Shown piece by piece: positions 15,631 through 22,679 of a stretch of 29,231 bases of DNA; position 1 is the stretch's first letter, and every line of letters starts with the position of its first letter. The stretch is taken from positions 1-29,231 of IMG/VR virus record IMGVR_UViG_3300046009_004783; one strand, given 5' to 3'. The DNA is from a virus. The notes below the pieces were generated by a model that made no database searches, was not told the origin of the DNA, and worked only from the letters and a program-made list of their open reading frames with translations. The position numbers were made by a program, and so were the translations under genes.

Positions 15631-15791
15631 AACTCTCAGATTTCCTCGCCTTGATCGTGATGGCAGGATCGTTGGCGCTCGTGATCATCACCCTGTCAGG
15701 GGTGACACAGACACAAGCACTGTGGATTGCTGGTGTGTCACTATTGGCGCAAACCATCGCAACGGTTCTGACTAAGGATTCAAAAGAATGA
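15627..15791 (+). CDS. Small membrane protein, holin candidate
   Basis: A 54-residue protein beginning with an ATGA overlap. It has two hydrophobic segments (about residues 5-24, LALIVMAGSLALVIITL; and 31-48, ALWIAGVSLLAQTIATVL) and a short charged C-terminus (KDSKE). Two-helix small proteins beside endolysins are often holins. The next gene starts with another ATGA overlap. Confidence 0.6.
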   Translation: MKLSDFLALIVMAGSLALVIITLSGVTQTQALWIAGVSLLAQTIATVLTKDSKE

Positions 15792-16009
15792 AAACGATCG
15801 CACTGCGAATTGTGGCCACATTCATCTACTCGGCGATGAGCATTGTGGGTGGCGCATCCGTATTGGGTGGCATCCCCGTCTGGAAGGCAGCGGTGCTGGC
15901 AGGTATTGCTGCGGCGTCGCAAGTGCTTGAACGGTTAGCGCGTGCGTATGCCGACGACGGTCGTATTTCTCGCAGTGAAATTGATGAGGCGTTCGGCGCA
16001 GGTGAGTGA
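15788..16009 (+). CDS. Membrane protein, holin-like
   Basis: A 73-residue protein with two hydrophobic stretches (about 7-27 and 30-48) and a charged, conserved-looking tail (RAYADDGRISRSEIDEAFG). The tail pattern is familiar from small membrane proteins next to lysins in actinophages, so this is my best holin candidate of the three. Genes on both sides are coupled by overlapping start/stop codons. Confidence 0.65.
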   Translation: MKTIALRIVATFIYSAMSIVGGASVLGGIPVWKAAVLAGIAAASQVLERLARAYADDGRISRSEIDEAFGAGE

Positions 16010-16212
16010 TGTCGACCTGGATTCCTGTGGTTGTTGCAATCATCGGCGGTGGTGGCCCTATCGTGGCACTGATCGCACGTTTGGATCGTAAGAATGACAA
16101 GCAGCATGGCGACAATGCCGAAATGCTGGCTCGTATTGAAAACAAAGTGGACAGTGTTGGTGAACGGATAGCAGGCCATCTGGAATGGCACCTGAAAGAT
16201 TCTGACGAATAA
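16009..16212 (+). CDS. DUF2746-like membrane protein of the lysis region
   Basis: A 67-residue protein: one N-terminal hydrophobic segment (WIPVVVAIIGGGGPIVALIA) followed by a charged coiled-coil region (ARIENKVDSVGERIAGHLEW). This matches the layout of DUF2746-type proteins found beside lysins in mycobacteriophages and relatives. I prefer the ATG at 16009 (TGATG overlap) to the GTG one codon upstream. Its role is likely in lysis timing or membrane disruption. Confidence 0.65.
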   Translation: MSTWIPVVVAIIGGGGPIVALIARLDRKNDKQHGDNAEMLARIENKVDSVGERIAGHLEWHLKDSDE

Positions 16213-16237
16213 ACAACCGAACAAAAGGCGGCAACCT

Positions 16238-16492
16238 GTGAACAAACCAAAACGGTTACTCGACGAAATACGCTCTCATGTGAACGGGCCAGGCGGCCCT
16301 ATTTGCACCGTCAAAATGTTGGGGGAGACATTCACCCCCGATGACTATGCCGACCTCCTGGCAGCGTTCTCTGAACCGATGGTGCCTACAGCGGCGATCT
16401 GGCGTGCGTTGGATCAGCGTGGAATCAATGTGTCGCAGGGTGCGTTGCAACGTCATCGCAGAGGGGAGTGCCGTTGTGGGCGCTCTGAGTGA
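16238..16492 (+). CDS. Small HTH-like DNA-binding protein
   Basis: An 84-residue protein with a GTG start. The centre (PDDYADLLAAF, PTAAIWRALDQRGINVSQGA) reads as a helix-turn-helix, and the end is basic and Cys-containing (LQRHRRGECRCGRSE). Proteins of this type are common immediately before calcineurin-like phosphoesterases in actinophages and are sometimes annotated as small terminase-like or DNA-binding. It overlaps the next gene by 17 bases. Confidence 0.65.
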   Translation: MNKPKRLLDEIRSHVNGPGGPICTVKMLGETFTPDDYADLLAAFSEPMVPTAAIWRALDQRGINVSQGALQRHRRGECRCGRSE

Positions 16493-17636
16493 CGACATAG
16501 CGCGCGCCGTTGAACCGTCTGGTGCGAGGCGTGCAGCATTGGGGCGTATCGCTGAACTGCTTGAACGCAACGGCATCGATGTTGATGAGGTTGGTTCTGT
16601 TCGGCGTGTGTCGTTGTACCAGCAGGTCACAAAGGACCCTGAAACGGGTGAACCGACGGTGCATGACCTGACGGCGGTGCAACTGTCGCCTCATTGGGCC
16701 GACGGTCCCGAATGGCCCGTGGTGCAACCAGGTCCTGCGGTGAAACTGCCACCTCGTAAAACTTCACAGGCGCCCGCTGACGGTTCCGTGTGTGTCGTAC
16801 TCCCCGACATGCAGATCGGCTATTACAAGGGCGCAGACGGCGTTCTAGTGCCCACACATGACGAGTCAGCGTTGGCGGCTGCGTTAGCAGTGACCGCAGC
16901 AGCGAAACCTGATCTGGTGGTGTTGGTTGGCGACAACCTTGACCTGCCAGAAATGGGCAAATATCGACTCACCGCCCCATACCAGAACACCACACAGGCA
17001 ACCATTGACCGTGCCGCCATCCTCTGCGCTGAAGTGCGCCATGCCGCACCCGACGCACGCATCGTGTGGATCGCAGGAAACCACGAGGAACGCCTCCCCC
17101 GCTACCTCATAGACAACGCCAGTGCAGCGTTCGGGTTGCGACGAGGAAACATTCCTGACGCCTGGCCCGTTCTCTCAGTGCCATACCTGTGCCGCCTTGA
17201 CGACTACGGCATCGAATACTTGAGCGGATATCCGACAGGGTGCGTGTGGATCACACCCAAACTGCGAGTCATCCACGGCGACCGCGTTGCCAGCGGCGGC
17301 AGCACCGCCCACAAGTATCTCGCCACCGAAAAAGTGAGCGTGATCTACGGGCACATCCACCGCATAGAAACCGCATACCGCACCCGTGAGGACTTTGATG
17401 GTCCGTCAACAGTGATGGCAGCATCGCCAGGTTGTTTGGCCCGCATCGACGGCGTGGTGCCATCAACCCGTGGCGGCACCGACCTGGATGGCCGACCGTT
17501 GACTCGTCACGAGGATTGGCAACAAGGTCTGGCGGTCATCCCGTACAACAAAACGACTGCACGATTCACATATGAGCATGTGCCGATATTTGACGGTCAA
17601 GCGTTCTGGCGTGGGAAGGTATACGGCAGTGAGTGA
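16476..17636 (+). CDS. Calcineurin-like metallophosphoesterase
   Basis: A 386-residue metallophosphoesterase. The five metal-binding blocks are seen in order: DMQIG (111-115, with Gln in place of the usual His), GDNLD (152-156), GNHEE (201-205), HGD (267-269) and GHIH (292-295). The first 100 residues form a separate, poorly defined N-terminal region. The start is the GTG at 16476, with GAGGGGAG at 16461-16468 as ribosome site. The substrate in phages is unknown; nucleic-acid or nucleotide phosphoesters are likely. Codon choice shifts from T/G-ending to C/A-ending codons inside the gene, near 16960. Confidence 0.85.
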   Translation: MGALSDDIARAVEPSGARRAALGRIAELLERNGIDVDEVGSVRRVSLYQQVTKDPETGEPTVHDLTAVQLSPHWADGPEWPVVQPGPAVKLPPRKTSQAPADGSVCVVLPDMQIGYYKGADGVLVPTHDESALAAALAVTAAAKPDLVVLVGDNLDLPEMGKYRLTAPYQNTTQATIDRAAILCAEVRHAAPDARIVWIAGNHEERLPRYLIDNASAAFGLRRGNIPDAWPVLSVPYLCRLDDYGIEYLSGYPTGCVWITPKLRVIHGDRVASGGSTAHKYLATEKVSVIYGHIHRIETAYRTREDFDGPSTVMAASPGCLARIDGVVPSTRGGTDLDGRPLTRHEDWQQGLAVIPYNKTTARFTYEHVPIFDGQAFWRGKVYGSE

Positions 17637-17913
17637 CGAACTCGAAACGATGCTGGAAATCGTGTGGCATGACGCGCACGCAGTGACCGAAACATGGGCA
17701 GGCATTGACGAAATAGATGATGGCCCGTGTGTGGTGCGTTCGGTTGGTGTGTTACTTCCACACGCAAAACCTGGTCACCTAGTGTTGGCGCAGTCCGTAA
17801 TTGAAGGCGATGGCATGGTTGACCATGTTGTTGCGATTCCGTTGGGAATGGTTCGTCGGGTGCACCGTTTGAGTGTTGGCGTTCTGTTGCCGATTGAACC
17901 TGAAGTCGAGTGA
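17629..17913 (+). CDS. Conserved small actinophage protein of unknown function
   Basis: A 94-residue acidic protein with a GTG start at 17629 inside the end of the phosphoesterase gene; GGGAAGG at 17613-17619 is the ribosome site. The pattern (IVWHDAHAVTETWAG, RSVGVLLPHAKPGHLVLAQS, HVVAIPLGMVRRVHRL) is of a small all-beta protein that recurs near the end of structural operons in actinophages. No function is known to me. It is the last gene before a strong terminator. Confidence 0.7.
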   Translation: MSDELETMLEIVWHDAHAVTETWAGIDEIDDGPCVVRSVGVLLPHAKPGHLVLAQSVIEGDGMVDHVVAIPLGMVRRVHRLSVGVLLPIEPEVE

Positions 17914-17965
17914 CATCCAGGCGCAGTGGATGTTGCCATAGTGTGCGCGTCTGCTGCCCGTGCAC

Positions 17966-18010
17966 CGTCAAGCCTCGTACCGTTCCCTCCTCGGTGCGAG
18001 GCTTTTGACG
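17966..18010 (+). terminator. Rho-independent terminator, probably bidirectional
   Basis: AGCCTCGTACCG (17971-17982) pairs with CGGTGCGAGGCT (17992-18003) with one G-U wobble and a 9-base loop, followed by TTT. The flanking CGTCA and TGACG also pair, so the stem works in both directions. It separates the late operon from the early block. Confidence 0.85.
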
Positions 18011-18054
18011 TTTCGGGACCTGACAAAACCCCTGCTCACAGATATATTTTGAAA

Positions 18055-18067
18055 ATTTCTCAGAAAT
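18055..18067. promoter_or_regulatory. Palindrome upstream of the early promoter (possible operator)
   Basis: ATTTCT-C-AGAAAT is a perfect 6-bp inverted repeat around one base. It lies 51 bases upstream of the first early gene and just before a TTGACA hexamer, in the only AT-rich stretch between the operons. A regulator site is plausible but unproven. Confidence 0.4.
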
Positions 18068-18075
18068 GTTGTCGT

Positions 18076-18117
18076 TTGACACGTTGTGTGGTTCGGGTTT
18101 GTGTATATACTTGAGAT
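18076..18117 (+). promoter_or_regulatory. Putative early promoter, leaderless start
   Basis: TATACT at 18106-18111 (or TATATA at 18104-18109) fits an actinobacterial -10 (TANNNT). A start point six or seven bases downstream would fall on or beside the ATG at 18118. No Shine-Dalgarno precedes that ATG (TTGAGATATG), which fits a leaderless mRNA. TTGACA at 18076-18081 is 24 bases from TATACT, too far for a normal -35; TTGTGT at 18084-18089 has better spacing. Confidence 0.5.
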
Positions 18118-18435
18118 ATGACAACAACACAGAACAACAGCATCCAGCCCAACGATCTGATCGTCACGATTCAGATTCCGAAAAAGTTCTACGGAGACCA
18201 TTTAGAGCGTGACTGTGGAGAAGGCAGTCGCATCGCGCATAAAACAAAATCTCACTATGTCGTTGAATTGAATCTGTACGGATACAACGATCTCCTGTCC
18301 GATGCGGATTTCTACACCGACAACGGCGATTGCAGTCAGGATTTCGGCTTTAGAAGTGCAGCGAGAGCATGTGCCAATGCAATCCGCAAAGCGTGTCCAA
18401 ATGGTTTTGAGGCATCAGCAAAAGAACAGAAATGA
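18118..18435 (+). CDS. First early gene, unknown function
   Basis: A 105-residue protein. The middle alternates charged and aromatic residues (KSHYVVELNLYGYNDLLS, ADFYTDNGDCSQDFGF), followed by a helix (RSAARACANAIRKACPNG). It has four cysteines without a clear metal pattern. I do not recognise it. As the first gene after the terminator and a likely leaderless promoter, it should be made early and could act on the host. Its stop codon is the first base-triplet of a repeated hairpin element. Confidence 0.65.
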   Translation: MTTTQNNSIQPNDLIVTIQIPKKFYGDHLERDCGEGSRIAHKTKSHYVVELNLYGYNDLLSDADFYTDNGDCSQDFGFRSAARACANAIRKACPNGFEASAKEQK

Positions 18436-18496
18436 CAATCATGGCGGCGGCCAGCAATGGCCGCCGCCAACCCAACCCAACCCAACCCAACCCAAA
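18430..18496 (+). repeat. Hairpin/(CCCAA)n intergenic element, copy 1
   Basis: The element starts at the stop codon of the gene before it (AAATGACAATCATGG), continues with a perfect 12-bp stem (18442-18453 with 18458-18469) closed by a GCAA (GNRA-type) tetraloop, then CCCAA five times (18471-18495), and leads into the AAAGGAAA ribosome site of the next gene. A diverged copy follows that gene. The minus strand has GGGTT repeats that satisfy a four-run G-quadruplex pattern. Confidence 0.85.
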
Positions 18497-18516
18497 CAGA
18501 AAAGGAAACAACCAAA

Positions 18517-18726
18517 ATGAATGAGAACCTGATCCCAATGAACGGCGAAGTGCGTGGCGTGCTCTACTACTCGTCACTCAGCAGCGGTGAGATTTTGTCA
18601 AAGGCTGGCAACTTCCAAATCGCTACCGATGGCCGCACCGTCATTGCTCGCAACCTCAATGGCCGCAACCGTTGGAACTTCATAACCGTTGATCAAGTTA
18701 TCGATTTCGTACCCGCCGCAAAATGA
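18517..18726 (+). CDS. Small early protein, unknown function
   Basis: A 69-residue protein starting at ATG 18517 with AAAGGAAA at 18501-18508. An in-frame start at 18457 would translate the repeat element and is rejected. The sequence (GEVRGVLYYSSLSSGEIL, FQIATDGRTVIARNLNGRNR, FITVDQVIDFVP) suggests a small beta-rich fold. No family is recognised. It is flanked on both sides by copies of the hairpin/(CCCAA)n element. Confidence 0.65.
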   Translation: MNENLIPMNGEVRGVLYYSSLSSGEILSKAGNFQIATDGRTVIARNLNGRNRWNFITVDQVIDFVPAAK

Positions 18727-18781
18727 CAATCATGGTGGCGGCCAACACTGGCCGCCACCAACCCAACCCAACCCAACCGAA
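18720..18781 (+). repeat. Hairpin/(CCCAA)n intergenic element, copy 2
   Basis: It has the same layout as copy 1: stop codon in AAATGACAATCATGG, a perfect 12-bp stem (18733-18744 with 18749-18760), CCCAA three times (18762-18776) then CCGAA, and an AGGAG site. One stem pair is C-G in copy 1 (18445/18466) and T-A in copy 2 (18736/18757), a compensatory change, and the loop differs (ACAC). Confidence 0.85.
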
Positions 18782-18794
18782 CAGGAGAACAGAA

Positions 18795-18971
18795 ATGAAA
18801 CCGCACTGGACAGTCAAAACAACCACCCGACAACTCGGCATCAAATGCGACAGCGTTGACGACGCACGCGCTATTGCCAAATCAATATCAGACGAAAACC
18901 CTGTGATCGAGTATGTGCGCAAAATCGGCGGCATCACTGTCATCACACCAGTAGAGATTGAGACGAAATGA
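18795..18971 (+). CDS. Small early protein, unknown function
   Basis: A 58-residue protein with AGGAG at 18783-18787 before the ATG at 18795. It is basic at the front (MKPHWTVKTTTRQLGIKC), then a helix (VDDARAIAKSISDENP) and a strand (GGITVITPVEIE), giving a small alpha/beta pattern. Not recognised. It overlaps the next gene by ATGA. Confidence 0.6.
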   Translation: MKPHWTVKTTTRQLGIKCDSVDDARAIAKSISDENPVIEYVRKIGGITVITPVEIETK

Positions 18972-19150
18972 AAACCGTGATCCGTTACGCAGTACGCGCC
19001 GCCACCCTATTCGCCGCACTGTTCATTGTCCTGTCACTGCTCGACTACATCGGCACCACATTCGGTGCGTTCTGGTGTTGGGTTCTCATCATCGGTGCAG
19101 CAGCCGCCCTCACCGCCTACGCCGAACACCACGAAAGGACCCACAAATGA
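18968..19150 (+). CDS. Two-helix membrane protein in the early block
   Basis: A 60-residue protein with two hydrophobic segments (about 9-26, VRAATLFAALFIVLSLL; and 32-51, FGAFWCWVLIIGAAAALTAY) and a charged end (AEHHERTHK). The start and stop overlap neighbouring genes by ATGA. A membrane protein among early genes could serve in superinfection exclusion or host takeover, but nothing in the sequence specifies this. Confidence 0.6.
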   Translation: MKTVIRYAVRAATLFAALFIVLSLLDYIGTTFGAFWCWVLIIGAAAALTAYAEHHERTHK

Positions 19151-19986
19151 GCAGCGCCGAAAACGCCAAACCAATTCGTGCCATCTCATACGGCGGTGGT
19201 GTCCAATCAACCGCACTCATAGTTCTCGCAGCAACAGGCGTGATCAATGCCGACGTCGCATTGATGTCAAACGTTGGTGATGACTCAGAACTGCCACAAA
19301 CTTTGAGTTATGTGCGAGAAGTGATCCAACCGTGGGCCAGCGAAAAAGGTTTTCCAGTGCATTTGCTCAATGCGATGCGCCACGGAAAAGAAACCACCCT
19401 ATTTCAAGAAATAACCAATGAAGGATCGAACAGGACTCTGATACCTGTGTTTGGTGAAAAGGGAAACCCTCTAGGGCGCGCCTGCACCGCAGATTTCAAA
19501 GTGAGAGTGATCAACCGCTGGCTGCGTGAACACGGTGCAAAGAAAACAAACAAGGCAACGGTGCTGCTAGGAATTTCCACAGATGAAATTCAGAGAGCAG
19601 GCAGAGGCAAGGAGGAAACAGTCAGCATCAGAGAGTATCCGTTGCTCACATTGGGCCTCGACAGAACTGCGTGCGCTGAGATCATCCGAAACGCAGGTCT
19701 ACCTGTGCCACCGAAATCATCGTGTTTCTTTTGCCCGTTTCACTCTGAAACAACATGGCGTGAACTGCGCAGAGATGAACCAGAACTGTTTGAAAAGGCA
19801 CAAGCACTGGAGGATCACTTACAGGCACGCAACATTCGCAGAGGTATTGAAAAACAGGTGTATCTGACGAGAAAAGGTGCCCTCAATAAGAATCGGCTAT
19901 CAGATCAGATCGCTGAGGCAGGCGCACAGTTGTTTGATTCTGAGATCGGCATTGACGGCTGCGATTCAGGATTCTGCTGGACATGA
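19147..19986 (+). CDS. PP-loop enzyme, PAPS-reductase-like (first of two)
   Basis: A 279-residue member of the adenine-nucleotide alpha-hydrolase superfamily. The PP-loop is SYGGGVQSTAL (residues 14-24), followed by the acidic VGDDSELP. RACTADFKVR (111-120), CFFCPFH (193-199) and a C-terminal CDSGFC (272-277) give Cys113 plus two cysteine pairs that may bind a metal or Fe-S cluster. This is a familiar actinophage type usually labelled phosphoadenosine phosphosulfate reductase; the true substrate is unknown, and sulfur transfer or nucleotide modification is possible. The start is the ATG at 19147; upstream in-frame sequence overlaps the membrane protein. Confidence 0.82.
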   Translation: MSSAENAKPIRAISYGGGVQSTALIVLAATGVINADVALMSNVGDDSELPQTLSYVREVIQPWASEKGFPVHLLNAMRHGKETTLFQEITNEGSNRTLIPVFGEKGNPLGRACTADFKVRVINRWLREHGAKKTNKATVLLGISTDEIQRAGRGKEETVSIREYPLLTLGLDRTACAEIIRNAGLPVPPKSSCFFCPFHSETTWRELRRDEPELFEKAQALEDHLQARNIRRGIEKQVYLTRKGALNKNRLSDQIAEAGAQLFDSEIGIDGCDSGFCWT

Positions 19987-20011
19987 AACAAAACGAACGA
20001 GAGGTATCGAA

Positions 20012-20218
20012 ATGAGCAGCGCCGAATATCAACGCGCCTGGCGTGCACGTCACGGCGCCAACACAGGCAAACCAGGGCGACCCGCAACACGACCGTGCGG
20101 CACCCTCGCCGCCTACGCCCGCCACAAACGCCACCAGGAGGCACCCTGTGGCCCTTGCGCCGCAGCATGGGCCGCCTATTGGCGTGAGTACAGGCAACGA
20201 CGAGGTGATTTGACATGA
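20012..20218 (+). CDS. Small Cys/Arg-rich protein with CGPC motif
   Basis: A 68-residue basic protein (AYARHKRHQEAPCGPCAAAW, then YWREYRQRR). A similar HGT...RH...CxxC module ends the WhiB-like protein encoded at 23790-24257, so it appears to be a portable module, probably metal- or nucleic-acid-binding. Such small proteins are common near WhiB genes in actinophages. The first 15 bases of the gene match those of the PP-loop gene at 19147. Confidence 0.68.
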   Translation: MSSAEYQRAWRARHGANTGKPGRPATRPCGTLAAYARHKRHQEAPCGPCAAAWAAYWREYRQRRGDLT

Positions 20219-20427
20219 GCATCACAAACTGGTCAGATGGACAGAACCCAAAAACTGGCAAACCATCCCCCGTGCGCTGCGTCGCCTGTGATCTCACATT
20301 CATCACCGTGCAGCACTACCTCCACCCGACGCACCGTTGCGTGATCAACCGCCACCCATCCAGTCGAACAAAGGAAACCAATATGAACAACAACAACCAC
20401 ACCAACCACGACAAGGCAGGCGCATGA
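20215..20427 (+). CDS. Small zinc-finger-like protein
   Basis: A 70-residue protein whose residues 22-42 carry a C-x2-C followed by several His and a Cys (RCVACDLTFITVQHYLHPTH and Cys42), consistent with a single zinc finger. The C-terminal third is Asn/His-rich. It overlaps the previous gene by ATGA and the next by ATGA. It is possibly DNA- or RNA-binding; the function is unknown. Confidence 0.65.
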   Translation: MSITNWSDGQNPKTGKPSPVRCVACDLTFITVQHYLHPTHRCVINRHPSSRTKETNMNNNNHTNHDKAGA

Positions 20428-20981
20428 GGATTGCAGCGGCACTGTGTGCCGCCGTACTCACCGCCTGCGCAACCGCAGCCAACGGTGCACCAGTCTCAGC
20501 ACCAACCCAACCCAACCCGACCATCACACTCGAACCCGTAACAACCACAATGCCGCCAACCACATTGCCGCCAACAACAACCAGCACCACCACAACTGTC
20601 GCACCCGTGCTCGTACCACCTGGCACACCCTGCGAGGAATGGGCCGATGAAGCCGTCGCAGGAGGATGGCCGAACGACCCACAAATCCTCACCAAAGTTC
20701 TCAACATCGCCTGGCGTGAATCCCGCTGCCTCCCCATCGGACCAGCGAGCGCCTACCCAACGCACTACCCGACCGACTATTCCAAATACTTCAACGGACA
20801 TGACTACGGCGTCATGCAAGTGAACCGACCTGCGCACGAGGCATACGTCGTGAGCCTGTACGGAACATTCGAGAAAATTGTTGATCCAGTGACGAATTTC
20901 AACTTTGCCTGGCGGCTATATTCAGAACGTGAAGCCAGAGGGCAGTGCGGTTGGAAACCGTGGTCGAAGCCCTGCAACTAA
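20424..20981 (+). CDS. Lipoprotein with lysozyme/transglycosylase-like domain
   Basis: A 185-residue protein. Residues 1-15 form a lipoprotein signal (hydrophobic core, lipobox LTAC with Cys15). A Thr/Pro-rich spacer (about 22-65) follows, then a lysozyme-like domain with the probable catalytic Glu99 (AWRESRC) and YGVMQVN (128-134). It would sit on the outer face of the host membrane. The start is the ATG at 20424 (ATGA overlap), not the upstream in-frame start at 20337. Located with early genes rather than the lysis cassette, it may remodel the wall or affect superinfecting phage. Confidence 0.78.
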   Translation: MRIAAALCAAVLTACATAANGAPVSAPTQPNPTITLEPVTTTMPPTTLPPTTTSTTTTVAPVLVPPGTPCEEWADEAVAGGWPNDPQILTKVLNIAWRESRCLPIGPASAYPTHYPTDYSKYFNGHDYGVMQVNRPAHEAYVVSLYGTFEKIVDPVTNFNFAWRLYSEREARGQCGWKPWSKPCN

Positions 20982-21041
20982 CTCTGACACACCCCCTAGA
21001 CACAATTACCTAACCCAACCCAACAGAAAGCAGCAACCAAA

Positions 21042-22679
21042 ATGCAGCAAGATTTCACACGCGACCGATATGGCCGCCCAATGGTCAAATCACCGACCGA
21101 TGGCACACCAACGCCATACACCAGGTTCAGCAGTCACGGCTCATGCCTTGAGGATCGTTTCGGATTAGAACGCTGGAAAATCCGAACTGCTGGCAAGGGC
21201 TTATCGTCACGGGCCGACCTGTTCGCACAAATGGCAGCAACACCAGCCGACGACACCAAACGACTCGACGCCCTCATGGATCAAGCGTTAGAGGCAGGCG
21301 GCGGTGGTTACGGTGCAGGTCTCGGCACCGCACTTCACGAATTCGCAGAGAACGTTGACAACGGATTGATGACCATTGCCGACATCCCGTCACCGTGGGA
21401 TGCCGACATCGCCGCCTATCAACGAACACTGCTTGAAGCAGGGCTGACTATTGAACCTGGTCTGGTTGAGGTGACATTGGTGCATGACGGTTTGATGTTG
21501 GCAGGTACCGCTGACCGTTTCCTACGTCGTGCCGACGGGCGACTGGTATGCGCCGACCTCAAAACAGGCAAGGCCATCGGACCAAACCCGCTGGCGTATG
21601 CGGTGCAACTCGCCGCCTACGCAACATCACAGGGATACGAAATTGAGACAGGCAAACGGTATGACATCGGAGATGTTGACCATGCGGTCGGGTTGTTGAT
21701 TCATGTGCCAGCAGGCCGTGGTGAATGCCATCTGATCGAAGTGGATTTGACACTCGGTTTGGAGGCCGCACACCTGGCGACTGTTGTGAAGCAGTGGCAG
21801 AAACGCAAGGATGTCGTGCGCAAGTTTTCGGTGCCGTCACGCGGCAATGTGGGCACCGATAGCGGTGCAGGAGTTACGGTTGAGCACCCCCCTGTTCCCG
21901 TGGCACCTGCACCCACCCTCGTTGAAACTGCCATCGCCAATGTCAGCGCAGCGTTCCCGTACACCGAACAGGTCGCTAGTGCCGAACATCGGGCATGGCT
22001 CGAAAAGCGCGTACGACGCCTGGTTGCGTTCGGTGATGATGTCAAACGTGAACTCGCAGCCAGATGGCCTGCTCATGTCCCCAAACTGCGTGACCATGCG
22101 TTGCACACGACCCGTGAAATCGAACTGATTAGTGACGCCTGCTATCAGGTTGAAGCAGAGCACGGTTTCCAGTTCCCTGACCGCAATCCGAACGACACAG
22201 AAACGCCCGCAGAGACACCGAAACCACGAACTGCCCGTGTCACCCCCGATGAAGGCGGGAACGCCCCACAGGACCAAATAGACGCCCTACGGGATGTCAT
22301 CGGTGCGCTACCAGATCGTCAGCGGGCATTCATCGCACTATTCACAAAACAGGCCACCCTTGCCAGGCGTGGCATCAGCATCCGTCAGAACCCAACAGTG
22401 CGCCGTTGCGCCATCGCATCAATGATGGTGGCCCTCACCCGACTCGACGACGCCGAACTTATGCAGGCAGTCCTCAACGCTCACGACCCGTTCACGGACA
22501 CCAGCGCAACACTCGGCGCACAAATCGGCGCACTATCCACCCACGACGCCGAACAGATCACTACATTGGCGACCGCCGCACACGACGGCACCGTCAGTTT
22601 CAAAGTCTCCGACGATGGCCTCATGGTCATCGCCGCAGAAAAACAACCCAACCCAACAACAGAAGGAAAAACAAAATGA
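21042..22679 (+). CDS. RecB/Cas4-like PD-(D/E)XK nuclease with long C-terminal extension
   Basis: A 545-residue protein. The N-terminal 280 residues hold the RecB-like nuclease motifs: His99 (GTALHEF), Glu143 (LVEVTL), Asp158 (AGTADRF), Asp172 and Lys174 (CADLKTGK) and QLAAY (189-193). This type acts in phage recombination or DNA processing. The C-terminal 250 residues are not recognised: a linker rich in Pro (VEHPPVPVAPAPT), a region from about 310-390, and a helical end (ALPDRQRAFIALFTKQAT). A CCCAACCCAACAGAAAG leader precedes the ATG. The next gene starts by ATGA overlap and may encode a ssDNA-binding partner. Confidence 0.82.
   Translation: MQQDFTRDRYGRPMVKSPTDGTPTPYTRFSSHGSCLEDRFGLERWKIRTAGKGLSSRADLFAQMAATPADDTKRLDALMDQALEAGGGGYGAGLGTALHEFAENVDNGLMTIADIPSPWDADIAAYQRTLLEAGLTIEPGLVEVTLVHDGLMLAGTADRFLRRADGRLVCADLKTGKAIGPNPLAYAVQLAAYATSQGYEIETGKRYDIGDVDHAVGLLIHVPAGRGECHLIEVDLTLGLEAAHLATVVKQWQKRKDVVRKFSVPSRGNVGTDSGAGVTVEHPPVPVAPAPTLVETAIANVSAAFPYTEQVASAEHRAWLEKRVRRLVAFGDDVKRELAARWPAHVPKLRDHALHTTREIELISDACYQVEAEHGFQFPDRNPNDTETPAETPKPRTARVTPDEGGNAPQDQIDALRDVIGALPDRQRAFIALFTKQATLARRGISIRQNPTVRRCAIASMMVALTRLDDAELMQAVLNAHDPFTDTSATLGAQIGALSTHDAEQITTLATAAHDGTVSFKVSDDGLMVIAAEKQPNPTTEGKTK

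Noticed and set aside
16341-16475. N-terminal extension of the phosphoesterase
   Set aside because: It overlaps the HTH-like gene out of frame, while the GTG at 16476 has a strong GAGGGGAG site.
18076-18081. TTGACA as the -35 of the early promoter
   Set aside because: It is 24 bases from TATACT, well beyond the usual 16-18; kept only as a nearby hexamer.
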